DNA of 64,000 bases from Lepiota brunneoincarnata (lineage: Eukaryota; Basidiomycota; Agaricomycetes; Agaricales; Agaricaceae), in assembly GCA_023014365.1 (NCBI GenBank), contig JAEBUN010000016.1, positions 434,001 through 498,000 of the forward strand. Direction: 5' to 3'. The translations under genes and the position numbers were made by a program. How positions within the stretch are numbered: position 1 is the first letter of the stretch; every line of letters begins with the position of its first letter. Shown here in pieces: positions 12,088-23,800 of the stretch. Under the pieces are notes generated by a model. That model did not search any database and was not told the origin of the DNA. It saw only the letters and a list, made by a program, of their open reading frames with translations.

Positions 12088-14277
12088 ATGACGCGGATTG
12101 TAACCGAGCTATCCGTAGCTCAGGTGGTCACCGCAGCCAATGCTATCACGTCATTTCTTCAAGCCACCCTCTCCCTGTCCGTTGTCGTCCTTATCATCTA
12201 TTTAATGCCCAAATCCGATACCGCACTCTCATGGAGCTCCATCTCTAGGACACTACACTCGTCTCTGTGGCCTGCACTTCTTCGTACGGACTCGAGTACA
12301 AGTAGTAAGGATGGGGGGCCCATGGAGATACTACCCTTCCTTGTCAACCACAGGCATTATCCTCGTCGTTGTTACTGGTGTAGTCCTACCTCTTGGCCTT
12401 CAAGAGGGAGCCCTTGTACCCACCACGCATCAGCAAATAAAGGCGCGATACATCCCTGACTTCTCTCCCCTCGCACTCGCAACGACGCAGAATCGAGGCA
12501 ATTTTCAATATGGTCGAGCCTGTGGGTACCCGAAACCTGTTCCCTGCCCAATAAACGGAGGAAATAATGGTCCCATGCTGCTCGACCCCTAGTATGTTCG
12601 ACATATTCAACAGCACCCCTCACGGTCCCTTCGCAATGCAATATCGACAGTTCTACAACGCAGAAGGGCTCCAGAACTCTAGTGGTGGCTTTTTGGGCAC
12701 TCCCCAATCACTTATCCTGCGCAACGACCTCTTTGCTACAGAAGGGATCGTTGTTGACATGTCACCAGAGCATCCCGGGGTCGGATTCTGGAACCAAACG
12801 CTTCCCGACTTGACTAATGGTGGGGTGTGGTCACAGGAGATTCTCTGGCTGGAACCAGCCACCGAGTGTGTCAATACCAACCTCACAATAGACTATATGA
12901 CACTGGCCGCACCACTGGTTATGTTCGACAAGTATAAATTTACCGACCATGGGGGTTTCATCCACGCTATAGACCAATTCCCACCTCTCGGCAACGATAA
13001 TGACCAAGTTAGCCTCGCTCAACATGCTTACCGGACTGCCGTGCAACACACCCTCAAAATCATGCATTACTTCAATGTAACCAACTCCACTCGCTTTGGA
13101 GGGTCGTTTGAGGTTGACGGAGACTTTGAAAATCTCGGCCTTTCTATAGACGGCGACCAAGAAACCAGCCTTCGTGTTTTACCCGTGCCTCCTGAAAACG
13201 GGTGCAACGGTTTCGATCCCAGTGAAGTAGCCAATATATCTAATATCTACTTGAAATGCGGGCTCTTTGTTGGATTTCCTTCCCGCGTGGGCGGTGGTGG
13301 TGATGTGGTACGGTGGAGCCAGGAGCTACATGCATGCGCAAGTGCGACACGGGCTAGAATACAGCGGTTGACCTTCTCTACAAACAAGACTACAGAATTA
13401 TCCCCTTTGCGGGTCTCGCGCGAGCCCGCCAGAATCACTGTTTTGTGGGGAGTCGAAAAATCCAACATGGCAATCCAGGATATCAACCCGTTATGGGGAC
13501 GTGTAGATGAGCAATACGAAAACCACACTTCCCTGACATCTGTTCGCAGCGATTTCCTGTATCTCCCAGCTGGCGCCGCTTCTTTGCTTGGAGAGAATGC
13601 CATTGGTAGCCGGACAGCCATATGCTGCTCATGCACACATCTGGTCTCCTGTTTACTTTGGCTCTCGCAAGACAACCCTCGCAGATTACTCTGGAAAAAA
13701 GAACTTCGCTCTGAAATCCAAATTCCAATCGCTCCTCCATGAACGTTCAACCCTCGGCCAGGCTCAGATACGTAACCTCATCTGGACGGACATCATGGCG
13801 AACATACTCATCGGCACCCAAACCGAGTCCACCCTCACGGTTGCCCCATACGCCAAGTCACTCCTATATGAGTTCAAGTATGCCATCCCAGGTCTCATCC
13901 TCCTCGCAATCTGGGCGCCTTCATTCTTCGGGGCTATCTTTCTTTTCACAACCCGGAAAATCACCTTTCGGTACATAAAGAGGGTCCTAAATCATATTTC
14001 TATAGGGCGGGCTGTAACAAATTCTTCGGCATTACGTGTCGAAGTGAAGGATGAAAAACAAGGGATGGAACGGGGTAAGTTGGATCACACACGATACATC
14101 TGCATTGACCCCAAAAAAGCCGAAAAAACAAAAGGAAAAGGACATCGCCGAAACCGGCACAATAAGGATCGGCAGTGGGCTAAGACGTTGGGTAGGACCC
14201 GAGTCGTGTTAGACTTCGATAGCGAGAAGGATCTCGGGAACAAAAAAGCTACTGGCATTCCCAAGCATGAAGTCTAG
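12088..14277 (+). pseudogene. family copy C: three-TM membrane glycoprotein, three frameshifts
   Basis: ATG at 12088 (MTRIVTELSVAQVVTAANAI); stop at 14275-14277. Frame changes lie near 12320 (in a run of G beside GGPMEI), 12575 and 13610. The middle 12567-13600 segment is one long frame covering FNSTPHGPFAMQYRQFY, VDMSPEHPGVGFWNQTLP, ILWLEPATECVNTNLTIDYM, SATRARIQRL, DINPLWGRVDEQYENHTSL and LYLPAGAAS. The last segment holds LGQAQIRNLIWTDIMANILI, the third TM (YAIPGLILLAIWAPSFFGAI), a lysine-rich tail and WAKTLGRTRVVLDF. It is closest to B, D and E by these motifs. Same interpretation question as A and B: young pseudogene or sequence errors. Confidence 0.8.
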
Positions 14278-15482
14278 TGGCGTCATGTCCTGATTATCCC
14301 AAATACACTCGTTCTGCTATTAGATTATTCTGGATAGCATAGATGATAGACTTTATGATAGACTGGTCTGTTGGAGCACCTGACCACCTCGTGGTAACCA
14401 CACTGTAGGTAGATTATATACTCGTGGTTTACAAGTAGATACCCTGTCCGGTTACCTCCCTACCCCCTCCTCATCCCACTGTTGTTGTCCCTCTTGAATG
14501 TACGGGTGACTCTCCAACAGGCGAGACGAGTCAAAGCAACGTGAAACAAGAATTGAAGTGCAAGCATGACTGGAAAAGCAGTCACTGGGCTTCAAAAACC
14601 GATAGGATTTTTCGAGGAAAAGAGAGAGGTTTGCAAGAGAAGTGCGAGACGAAAGGTTCAGCTGTGTATTAACTGGAAAAACCTTTTACTTTATATACAA
14701 GTAATGTTACAGCAAATTATTTCTTTCCTATACCTAGAAAGGAAGGGAAAATGAAAGGTAAACAAAGCGAGACTTACTCAAGAGACGAAGAGGGTGAACC
14801 AGGGGAAAAATAGGAAACTTTCACTGCTACATCGATGAAGGATTAGGTAGGAGAAAAGAGATGGGTGTGCGAGGCATAGAAAATTCTATATAAAGGGAGA
14901 AATTTTACATCCACGAATCCCAGGGGAGGGAATAGCAACGGAAAGAAAATATTTGAATGAAAAAAACAAGGCCGCAAGTGGGACGGAGAGGTTATCGAAA
15001 TGGTGATGGGCCCCCTTGGCCATGGGCGCTCCAGGGTCCTTGATCCGAGGCTCGTCACCCGACTAACACAAGGAGGCCAGTGCACAAGTTGATCTAAATT
15101 TTCGCGTCAAAAAAAAGAAGTGCTCAACAAAAGGTATTTGTGGATATTCAACAACAGCCCAAAGGAGACCATACATACATGATAAGCGGGGAACGTCACA
15201 TCTACGTTACTGGATCCGAAGACAAACCCTTAGAGATAAAAAAAAGTCAAGAGTGAAAAGAGATAAAGAAGAATCCCAAAATAACATACTTCACAAGCAG
15301 ATACCAAGAAACACAGCCGAATGATAAGAGCAGAGCGCTAGGCGCTGTACATATATATGTCTAATATCATCATTAACTTCATTTATTCCAAAGTGTCACA
15401 GTCCCGTTCTTTCTTCTCTTCATCGGGGCAGAGAATAGGCCAGTAACCAATCTAGTGCAGGACGTCGTCAACCACCAACCAA
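14278..15482. other. intergenic, purine-rich, no gene recognised
   Basis: Convergent 3' region between copy C and the bHLH gene. The plus strand from 14560 to 15330 is rich in AAAG/GAGA tracts. No repeat unit or RNA gene could be supported. Confidence 0.4.
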
Positions 15483-18400
15483 TCAATCCTCCACAACCAC
15501 CTCCTCATCCTGCTCCCCGACACTTCCCAACACATCCACACACCCACCTACATTCACAACGACACCCGCACCCTGGCCAGCGCTCCTATCGCCTCCACCG
15601 TGCACCTCTTGAATCCCCTCAACAGCATCCAAGTCCCTCTCAAGATCCAGGTCCGGGTCCAAACCCGAATCCACACCGAGGAGGTCCCCCATCTCTACAT
15701 CCCCTTCTCCACTCCCATCTTCCCTCACCTCATCCAACCGCATACCCCTCACCAGCTCCCTTAGCCTCCCCACCTCTCTCCGCAACCTCCCAATCTCATC
15801 GTCCCTCCTCTCCACCCTCGATTTCAGAACCCTGATATACTCATTCCCACAAATCAACAGCTGCAACTTGCTCACTCCCTTATTCGGGCCCTCAGCACCC
15901 GCCTTGGGAGGTCCACGCGGGGGCAACGAGCCAGGAAGAAGTGAGGACGAACGGGGAGGCCATGCACCAGGTATCCCTGGTATACCCGTATTCGTCGTAT
16001 CATCGATATCGGAGGGAAGGGGGATAGGCGGGAGAAGTGTGCGGAGGTCGTCGAACGTAGACTTGAGTGAGTCTCTCCGCTTCTGTTCGGCAGCTTTGTG
16101 TGAGGTCTTACGTGGTTGCTGAGGCTGTTGTGATGCAGGACCGTGGTTGTTCGACGCCGACGCACCAGACCCTGGCTCGAGTGTGCTGGCTGGATAAAAA
16201 TAGCCCGGTGCAATGTGATAAGCGATGGAGAGTCGAACTTCAAAACGCTTTGAACTTACCAGGTAAAATTGTCTTCAAACCCGGACCCGCATTTGCGCCC
16301 AAGGTCGAGCCTGCAGCCGCGATTGCAACATTAGCGGCAGTGGCCCTTCTGGCTCTGCTACCAGCCATACCCGTGCTCGGAGTCGGATTCCCGCCAGCAC
16401 TGGTAGATATACTGCCTTTGTCCCTTTCTTTCTCCTTATCGCCTTTCTCACTTCCTTTCCCCCTCTCCTTGGTCCTACCCTCACCCGCATCCTTATCCCT
16501 TGCTGGCTTCGGACGTGCCCTTGTCCTGCGCCTGCTGCCTGACTATGCCCGTTTCCTGAACTAGATCCAACGGCCCCACCAGCCAACCTCCCGAGTTTCA
16601 TTATACTCGCCGGCGTCACAGGAAGTAACCTCTCCTCCCCCTAATCCAAGCGTAATCCCAGCCAAAGGCTGATTCCCACCCGGGTTACCACCTGGAACTG
16701 GAATTAGAACTAGGAATTCGCACCACCACCTGGCCCGGCACCCACACCCAAGTTGGAATGATGATCAGGTGGTGCAGGCGGCGGCATACTCAAATCCAAG
16801 TCCACAGGTGAAGGCGTATCGCCCACCTCTCCACCCATCGCCAGTCCCCGTTCCAAACGCAGACGAAGAGGAGCTATTAGAGTTGCTCGCGTTGGGGCCG
16901 CCAGGATTGTGTTGAGGAGGATGTGAGAAGTTTGTTGTGTTATTTGCCGCGGTTGTGGGGGTGTTGGCTTGCGCACGTGTGATACTGTTCATTCGTGTTC
17001 GCTGTCCTCGTAACAATGGTGTGTTGCTAACAGACTTGGAGCCGCGGTAGGTTCTCCTGCTACTTGTCCCTCCTCCTGTTGTACCGGCACCAGGTCCCGC
17101 AGCAGAGTTGTGATTTAGTCCGATGGATAGGGGAGAGGTAGGAGAAACGATGGGTGACGATGCCGAATCCTGCGGAAGAAGCGTGAGTGGCGTCATATGA
17201 TGAGGGTATTGAGAAGGAGGATGATTCATCCCTCGCATCGTTGGGGGCGAACTCTGCGAAAGTGACGGCAGAATGCTTCTTCCTCAGAGGTTCTGATGTT
17301 TCAAAGCCACCAGCAGCGCCAGACTGGTCGCCTACATCTTGCCCACCATCCCCTTCTGCAGGGCGCTTGGCTCTTATCGATGGTGGGGGATGGTGAGAAT
17401 AGCTGGCCGGATCGAGAATGGTGCAGTATCATTCCAGTGCCATCACTTCCGCTCTGGTGCTGCTGGTGCTGGTGCTGCTGTTGGCGTTGTTGGTTACCTG
17501 CAGCGCCAAGCCAGGGACTCGTAATGGGTGATATGTCCAGGTCGAGGTCGGCGCCAGTCATCCCAGATACGGTTGAAAGTGTACTTGAAGGGGGGGCGTC
17601 AGGGTCACCCCCAAAAATAGGGCTAGTTCCACCTTGGCCAGGTCCATGTCCATGTCCATGTGAGGGTACGCTCGATTGGATATGGAACGCAATTTCAGGC
17701 GGGGCGGTATGTGCGTGCGAGTGGGAGAAGTGATGAGCATGAGGGTGAGAGGATGGGTGCTGGTGTGAATGGGAGAAAGAGTGGTGGGGGTGGTGCTGAG
17801 AGTGGGGAGTGGTCTGAGAAGAGATAGGTGACTCGAGGAAGGGATGGGGGTTGAGGACCATAGGGGAGACAAATTCCATTGGGGTATCTCGCGGTCGTAT
17901 CTCGGATGAGGGACCTGTGCAACAATTTGACATGTCAATCGTTATCGCCACAAGATAAGGGGGGGTAGTGACGCGCCTGGTGTGGGAAGTCCGGCAAACT
18001 GTACAGGGCCAGTATGTGCAGACGTGGTGGAGGATCCCGGGTCCTTCATCGACTGAGGCAGCAAGCCAGAGGAAAGGGGGTCCTGCCTGGACATCGAGGG
18101 TGAGCTGGATACGAACGGCTGTCCGCTAATCAGCGCAATCTATTCTTCCACTTGAGAATGCATTATATAAAAGAGGATAACCCACGGACCTGTTGTTGGA
18201 ATATCTGATTCTGCAACTGTTGTAGTTGCTGGAGTTGTGTGAGCTTGAACTGTTGCTCCAATAACGCCTGCGGGCTGTATTGCATATTTGTGCTACCTGA
18301 CGTCTGCGCCTGCTGTCCCGTCATCCCAGCCAATTGGTCTCCAACGCTCTGTATTTGCATCATGTTGCCCAACATGTTCAGCGTGAGCTGACTCTGCAGA

Positions 18401-18636
18401 TTAGCCGCCGGAGAGAGTGGTGTCGTGTGTGCCTGTGAGGCTGATGAGGTGCCGGAGGGAGGTGGAAAGGCAAGTGAGCCGGCCGCCTGGGATGGATGGA
18501 TATGATGATCCTGCTGCATGGGCGGAGTTGTAGTAAACAGGGATGTAAGAAAGTCCTTCTGCTGCTGGTTTGCCTGGTGATCGTGCTGGTTTTGGTGCTG
18601 GTGCTGCTGGTGGTGTTGGTGGATATGAGGGTCCAT
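15483..18636 (-). CDS. bHLH-leucine-zipper transcription factor with long Gln/Ser/Pro-rich N-terminus
   Basis: The DNA-binding domain is at about 16130-15800: basic region and helix 1 read HKAAEQKRRDSLKSTFDDLR, then TLLPPIP. An extended Pro/Gly-rich loop of about 50 residues follows, then helix 2 GVSKLQLLICGNEYIRVLKS and a leucine-zipper-like coil. The H..AEQKRR..L..FDDLR pattern is that of E-box-binding Mlx/Max-like bHLH proteins (family knowledge). Introns are supported at 18119-18189, 17915-17951 and 16190-16259. Upstream exons are rich in Gln, His and Ser. The start is set at the first ATG (18636, MDPHIHQHHQQ); an upstream exon cannot be excluded. The frame shifts by one base near 17370 (CCCCC run), 17210, 16870 and about 16520, so the gene is either damaged or the sequence contains indels. 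Expected in the nucleus; targets unknown. Confidence 0.7.
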
Positions 18637-19091
18637 GAGAGGCCCAAAGGAGCCTGTGGTCGTGTCAGGGGCGGAGGAGGAGGCTGCAATCAACAATACC
18701 GACTTGATATGGCTTTTTTTTGCCGGGTCCGGCCCGATCCTCGTAGGCAGTTCTAGCCCTCCGATTCGACAACACTTCGGATTCCAACCACTAACGCCGA
18801 ACCTGTCTTAGTAGAGTCACAAGCTACACCAGAATAGCATGATATAAATTTTCCGGGTGATACTCGATGTCTGAATAGAGTTCATTCTTGTCCCTGACTC
18901 CTCCTGTTTTGGACAATCGCGCGCCTTCCGTTACCCACAAATATTTTGTCGCTTCACAGGCTCACAAGCCGCTCGTGTGACTGGGTATTTCCTTTCATAA
19001 TACTACTGATAGCCCTCCGTGCTAGAGGAGCTCGAAATACCCCACCGCTCCATGCGCCACCGGCCGTCCGTATCGGCAAAGCTCCCAGATC
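18637..19091. other. intergenic
   Basis: Promoter side of the bHLH gene and 3' side of the LAS-like gene. No feature recognised beyond a T-rich tract near 18714. Confidence 0.4.
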
Positions 19092-19843
19092 TCATAAAAA
19101 AGTAATATCCCAATGATTCCCTTCGTCCTAAAAACAAATTCGCCACAAACGTCATCAGAACGAGACCGCCAGCTTGACTGTACCCCACACAACTGCCACC
19201 CCGAAGAAGAAAAAATAGAATAGAAAAACTTACGCAAAAGAGATCCCCACTGGGTGCCTCCCACTGCGGGAAACCATCCCCCCTGTCTGCTATCTGTGGA
19301 AATGTTGTCTTGATGAAACCGTCAATGTCATTCCCCTTCTTGATGTCCACTTTGAACCCGTTGGCATGGGACTTTGCACCACTCGCATGGCCCACTTCAG
19401 TCCCTCCCGTAATGACGATATCGGCCCCTGACTCTTCCTTCAGCGCGATAACACCATCAACAGTACCAGAGAGTATCCCATCATAGGACGTGCAAGTGGG
19501 ATTGGTCCTGTTTTGTGTATTAATACACAGACATGCATATCAGCATCCCATCATGTAATGAACGGCGGAGAAACAGCACTTACCTGTCCGTACATCCGCC
19601 CGACGAGCTTGCTGTGATCCCGGCAGCGCTCAACAATGCCTCGGCTTGTGCCTGAGTTAACTTGGTACCCGACCTTCCCGCGAGACTTGGCCTGCCAAGG
19701 ATCTGCCCCGCAATCACTGGCAGTCCAGCCACATTCAGAACAATAACCCCGAAGAAAGCTAAAATGCCGAAAACAGTGATTCTCTGGAATTATGATTATC
19801 CCATTTGTGCAAGCCAGTAGTACATCTTGGGACACACCTGCAT
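19092..19843 (-). CDS. small secreted LAS-superfamily (peptidase M15/Hedgehog-like) zinc protein
   Basis: Four exons fit: 19838-19843, 19584-19783, 19234-19507 and 19092-19127. The introns are 54, 76 and 106 nt, all GT..AG, and the total is 171 aa with no leftover phase. Residues 3-25 form a signal peptide (ITVFGILAFFGVIVLNVAG). The mature domain contains DIVITGGTEVGHASG, the LAS zinc motif S-H116-x-x-G-x(3)-D123 and a C-terminal E-G-N-H165-W-D. H116, D123 and H165 would be the three zinc ligands seen in D-Ala-D-Ala carboxypeptidases, L-Ala-D-Glu peptidases and Hedgehog domains. Cys66/Cys74 may form a disulfide. Function inferred as a peptidoglycan- or peptide-cleaving secreted enzyme; no substrate can be read from sequence. 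The 6-nt first exon is the least certain part. Confidence 0.65.
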
Positions 19844-20804
19844 CGGTACCACCAAAGGTTTCAAGTAAAGCGAATAGTGTATCAAAGAAACGGCGAACCA
19901 CACCAGGAGGTCCAAAACTCTACAAACGGGGACAGACAGGGATTGACAGTGGTCTTTTCCCTCCCCACCGCAGCCTTTATACACACCCTTCTTGCCTACC
20001 ACGCCCACCAAACGTCCATGTCGAGCAGCACCTTTCTATCATACTGCCCCCGAGATACACATCATTCCTTTTGCCACTCTGGCACACGACCATCTGAATC
20101 AAGAACCGACACACCTATCACGAATCACTGCGCCAAGCTCATCTATCCATCACACGCCACAACCATCATCATCATCATAAATCTGGGAGTAGCTATAAGC
20201 AATCGCCTCAATTCCCGAACCTGCGGCATCACCATCATAATGGTGTCATAGGGGCTTCTTTGAATTGAGGCGGGTTACCCTTCTACCCCCCGTCAACTTC
20301 GATCTGGGGAATTATTGACCGAACAGTATTCGAATCACTCGTCCTGGGTTATATGACTTGAGAAACTCATCCCACGGGCTATGTCCCAATCCACCAAACA
20401 CATGTAAGTATTGGTGATTTGTGGCGGGACATATCAGGGAGATTCACGAATGCAAACAAGCGTGCGAATATTACGGGTCCCCGGATCGCACCCGACAATA
20501 ATACCACGCTCGGTACATGTGTACACCTTGTCAAACCTCCAGGTGATAAATCAACAATCATTCGAACTAGATGACAAGACACAACAACCACAGTTGCCAG
20601 GGAAATTAACTATCCAGCCTGAACAGGCTTGGGTGATCCCAATGTCCATCGTTCGGCCGAATGCTATTCCGGGAACAAACATTTATAAATTAACAACATT
20701 GCCACATTATCAGGAAATAAAGCAATTGGTAAGTATGAGGGTGGGGAGAACAGTAGTTGACATCCCCATCGAGATGGTGGTAGCACTAACGACTAGCAAC
20801 CTCA
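19844..20804. other. intergenic, no gene recognised
   Basis: Shared upstream region of the LAS-like gene and 3' flank of MSH6. A plus-strand open frame at 20411-20836 runs into the MSH6 coding end and shows no protein-like conservation. Confidence 0.4.
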
Positions 20805-23800
20805 CTATGCGCCTATCGCTGCCTTGTGCTTCCTAAAGCTCTGTATAACATTCCTCAACCTTCCCAACACCTCCTTACTCTTAGCCGGATCCTCGGGTAA
20901 CTTTTCCTGTCCAATACCCAGCTTGAAAACATACACAAAATCAGCTTGCAAATTCAGCGGCATCTTGGCAGACGCATTCTTCTTCTGCTTCAACTCCAGC
21001 CGCTCTTTGAACTGTTTCGCAAACTGCTTCGAGACAACGTCGGCTCGTTCGACAACTTCAAACGGAACGCCGGCTAGGTTAGCAACATGTGTGCCGAAAG
21101 AGGATTCGGCGACGCCTTCAACAAGTTTGTAAAGGAAAACGAGCTAGGGGACGTTGAGGTTAGTACCAAACGAAGGTCAGGGAATAAACTCGAACCTCTT
21201 TCTTTTCGTCGTCGACTAATGTCGACATATGCATATTCCTAATGTTAGGGTGGTATGCGAAGTCATCAGTGAGCGATCCGTAGTGCGTGGCGAAGAAGGC
21301 CAAAGGTAGGGTATGTGTCGCAAGCTGGTGCAAAACAGCCTGTATCCCAGTCAGCCTCCAGAGTTCAGCGACGAAAGACTGGGAAACCGACCCCGGCAAT
21401 TGCCATCCCATCCTTTTGCGAGATTGATGAGTCCACGTCCAACTACTTAAACGGGTGGGACGCTTACATATGTGGACGTTCCGCGCCCCAACTCTAAACC
21501 AAGCATCAGTATCTGTGTCTCGGGCTGAGAGTGGGACTAACCATCGAGGATAACGAGTGATCTTGGAGTAGCATCTCGCAAAATCTTGCAACTATTGACA
21601 AAAATCAATCCATATCAACTCGCGGCGCTGGAGCAACATACCATTCATCCAACTCGACTTTGAAAGTACTTGCATGAGAAAACATATTATCATACGCGCC
21701 CATGCGAGTGATAATAGCATCCACCAGACTTAATCTATGGTCCACAGTCAATAAAGTGTTTCTACCATGACGAGAACGAACATACCGTGCCCTCGCAGCT
21801 GGGACAAACATACCGAGTTGTGCCATGATCTGCGATGACTGTCAGCGGAGCATCACTTCGAAACTCCAGCGGTTACGTACCACACCAGTAGCTGTCATTC
21901 GCATGAGCTAAGACAGCGGAACATTAGTCTACAAATCCCGACAAGTGTCATCCCTTCATACCGTCGACTTCCCACTGGATGCATAGAACAATCAAGTATT
22001 ATTTACTCGGATAGTCGAACAAGGATCCTTACGCCATATTTGGACCTGTAAGCAACGCAACTTTGCCCACTTCCCCACCCAACTTGACGTCATTCGCAAT
22101 GAAATTCTTCATACTGGTATTGAGACACAGAATCGGGTGCCTCAATTCTTCAAAGTCCACAAACGCAGAATCACTCTCCACGAACTCGGGCCTGCACGAG
22201 GGTGACCCAATGATCGTCGAAGACTTCGCTAAACTGAACAAGCAATCCAGTTCTGCAAAGACTCGGATCGCTCGTAGCCAGACACCACGGTCCGCGTCGA
22301 ACTCGGCAAAGAGACGGAACTTGAAGTTCTTGATCGTAGTTGTGCGATTCTCTCTGGCTTCCTTGAGCTTCCTGATCTTAGGTTGTAGTGAACTAACTAT
22401 ATAACGACTCTTGGCCTGGCCATCCAAGTCAGATCCGGGGACAGGGAGTGAGAGTGCATCCTACCTTGGTGCCGCTATTCTTGGTCCAACTGGGTGGCAC
22501 TTTTTTACCTGCTGCGGTCTCGACAAGGTAGATGTCCTTTCACCGACGTTCAGACCTTGAGTCGCTTGAAGCGTTGATAAAAATACCTTGTTACCGATGG
22601 CACTGTGCCAGTATGAGAGTTTGTACCTGGTAAAGAGGCATTCATTAGAGCACCATACAAAGCTTCACACCAGGACCCACCCTGCTTCCTCCTCCAATTC
22701 GCCAAGCATCCCCTCCAATTCCTTTTCAAGTTCAGAAATCTCAGCGTCGATAGCATCGTATTCGTCGTCCTTTCCTTTCTGGGGAAGTAGCTCATCGCTT
22801 ACTATAGTATCAGCAGGATAAGTGATGTGATCGAATATGGAACGATAGTCAGACTCACCTTTCCCGTCCTGGTTAGGCCTTTGGAACATATCCTCAATAT
22901 GTTTGATATGGGGTATAAGGTCCGGGGCGCCACGTAATAGGCCAAGGATTGTCTTCGACTTGAAGCTCTCTGACTCGTCGGCGAGTTTAGCAAGGCCACG
23001 ACTTAGCTTCCTAAACGACTTGACGACAGTTAATCCTGATTCAATCTTTGAAGGAATCCAAAAACTGCATACCGAAAGAACTTTCAGGAAATCTTTGATA
23101 CGACAGTTCTTGGCATGGATGCGGGATACAATGCGCTCAAGGTCTGGGAGTCCCTTTGCAACCTCGGCAAACTCAGCCTCAAAGATGGGATGATCCATAA
23201 TGTCTTCAACAGCATCAAGTCGGGCATTGATATCAGCAATGTTCCGCAAGGGCATACACAGCCAGATGCGGAACAAACGCTTGCCTGTAGGCAACGTGAG
23301 TTGTCGACTCGATGAAACACACGAGAATCACCAACCAAATGGCGTCGCACAACGCCCCAAGAGTTTCAACAGGGAGCCCTCCTCAGTACCTTCGTTATTG
23401 AGGAGGATCTGCGCGCGCATTCGTATAAGCAGAGCACCATCAGAGCATCCTAGTATGCACCTCAAGATGAGCCAAGCTCTGTCCTTCCAACGTCAACCCC
23501 TGGCCCCTTTTCATCGGATCATATATATTGAAGTTCTTCATGCTAATGATGTCCTTGCCAATATTGAGCTGATGCAGGTACCTGATACTCGATGAGTGCA
23601 GGTGAACGCGACCAAGGACAAGGTTACTTACCAGATCATGCTTCCCAGAGCTTCGATAGCTTTCGGGTAAGACACCATCTCCCGTATAGACTCGGGAACC
23701 GAGGATGGGAGAGTACCGTCTTCCATGTCATCATCATCCTCCATGGGGAAAAGTTCTTTCAACTGAACCAGCGTCTGGTCATAATCATATCCCTCAACCG

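Noticed and set aside
16067..16564. 165-codon plus-strand frame with a hydrophobic tail
   Set aside because: Antisense shadow of the bHLH gene; the hydrophobicity comes from its Gly/Lys/Arg-rich linker read backwards.
20411..20836. 141-codon plus-strand open frame
   Set aside because: It overlaps the MSH6 3' coding end on the other strand and shows no recognisable motif.
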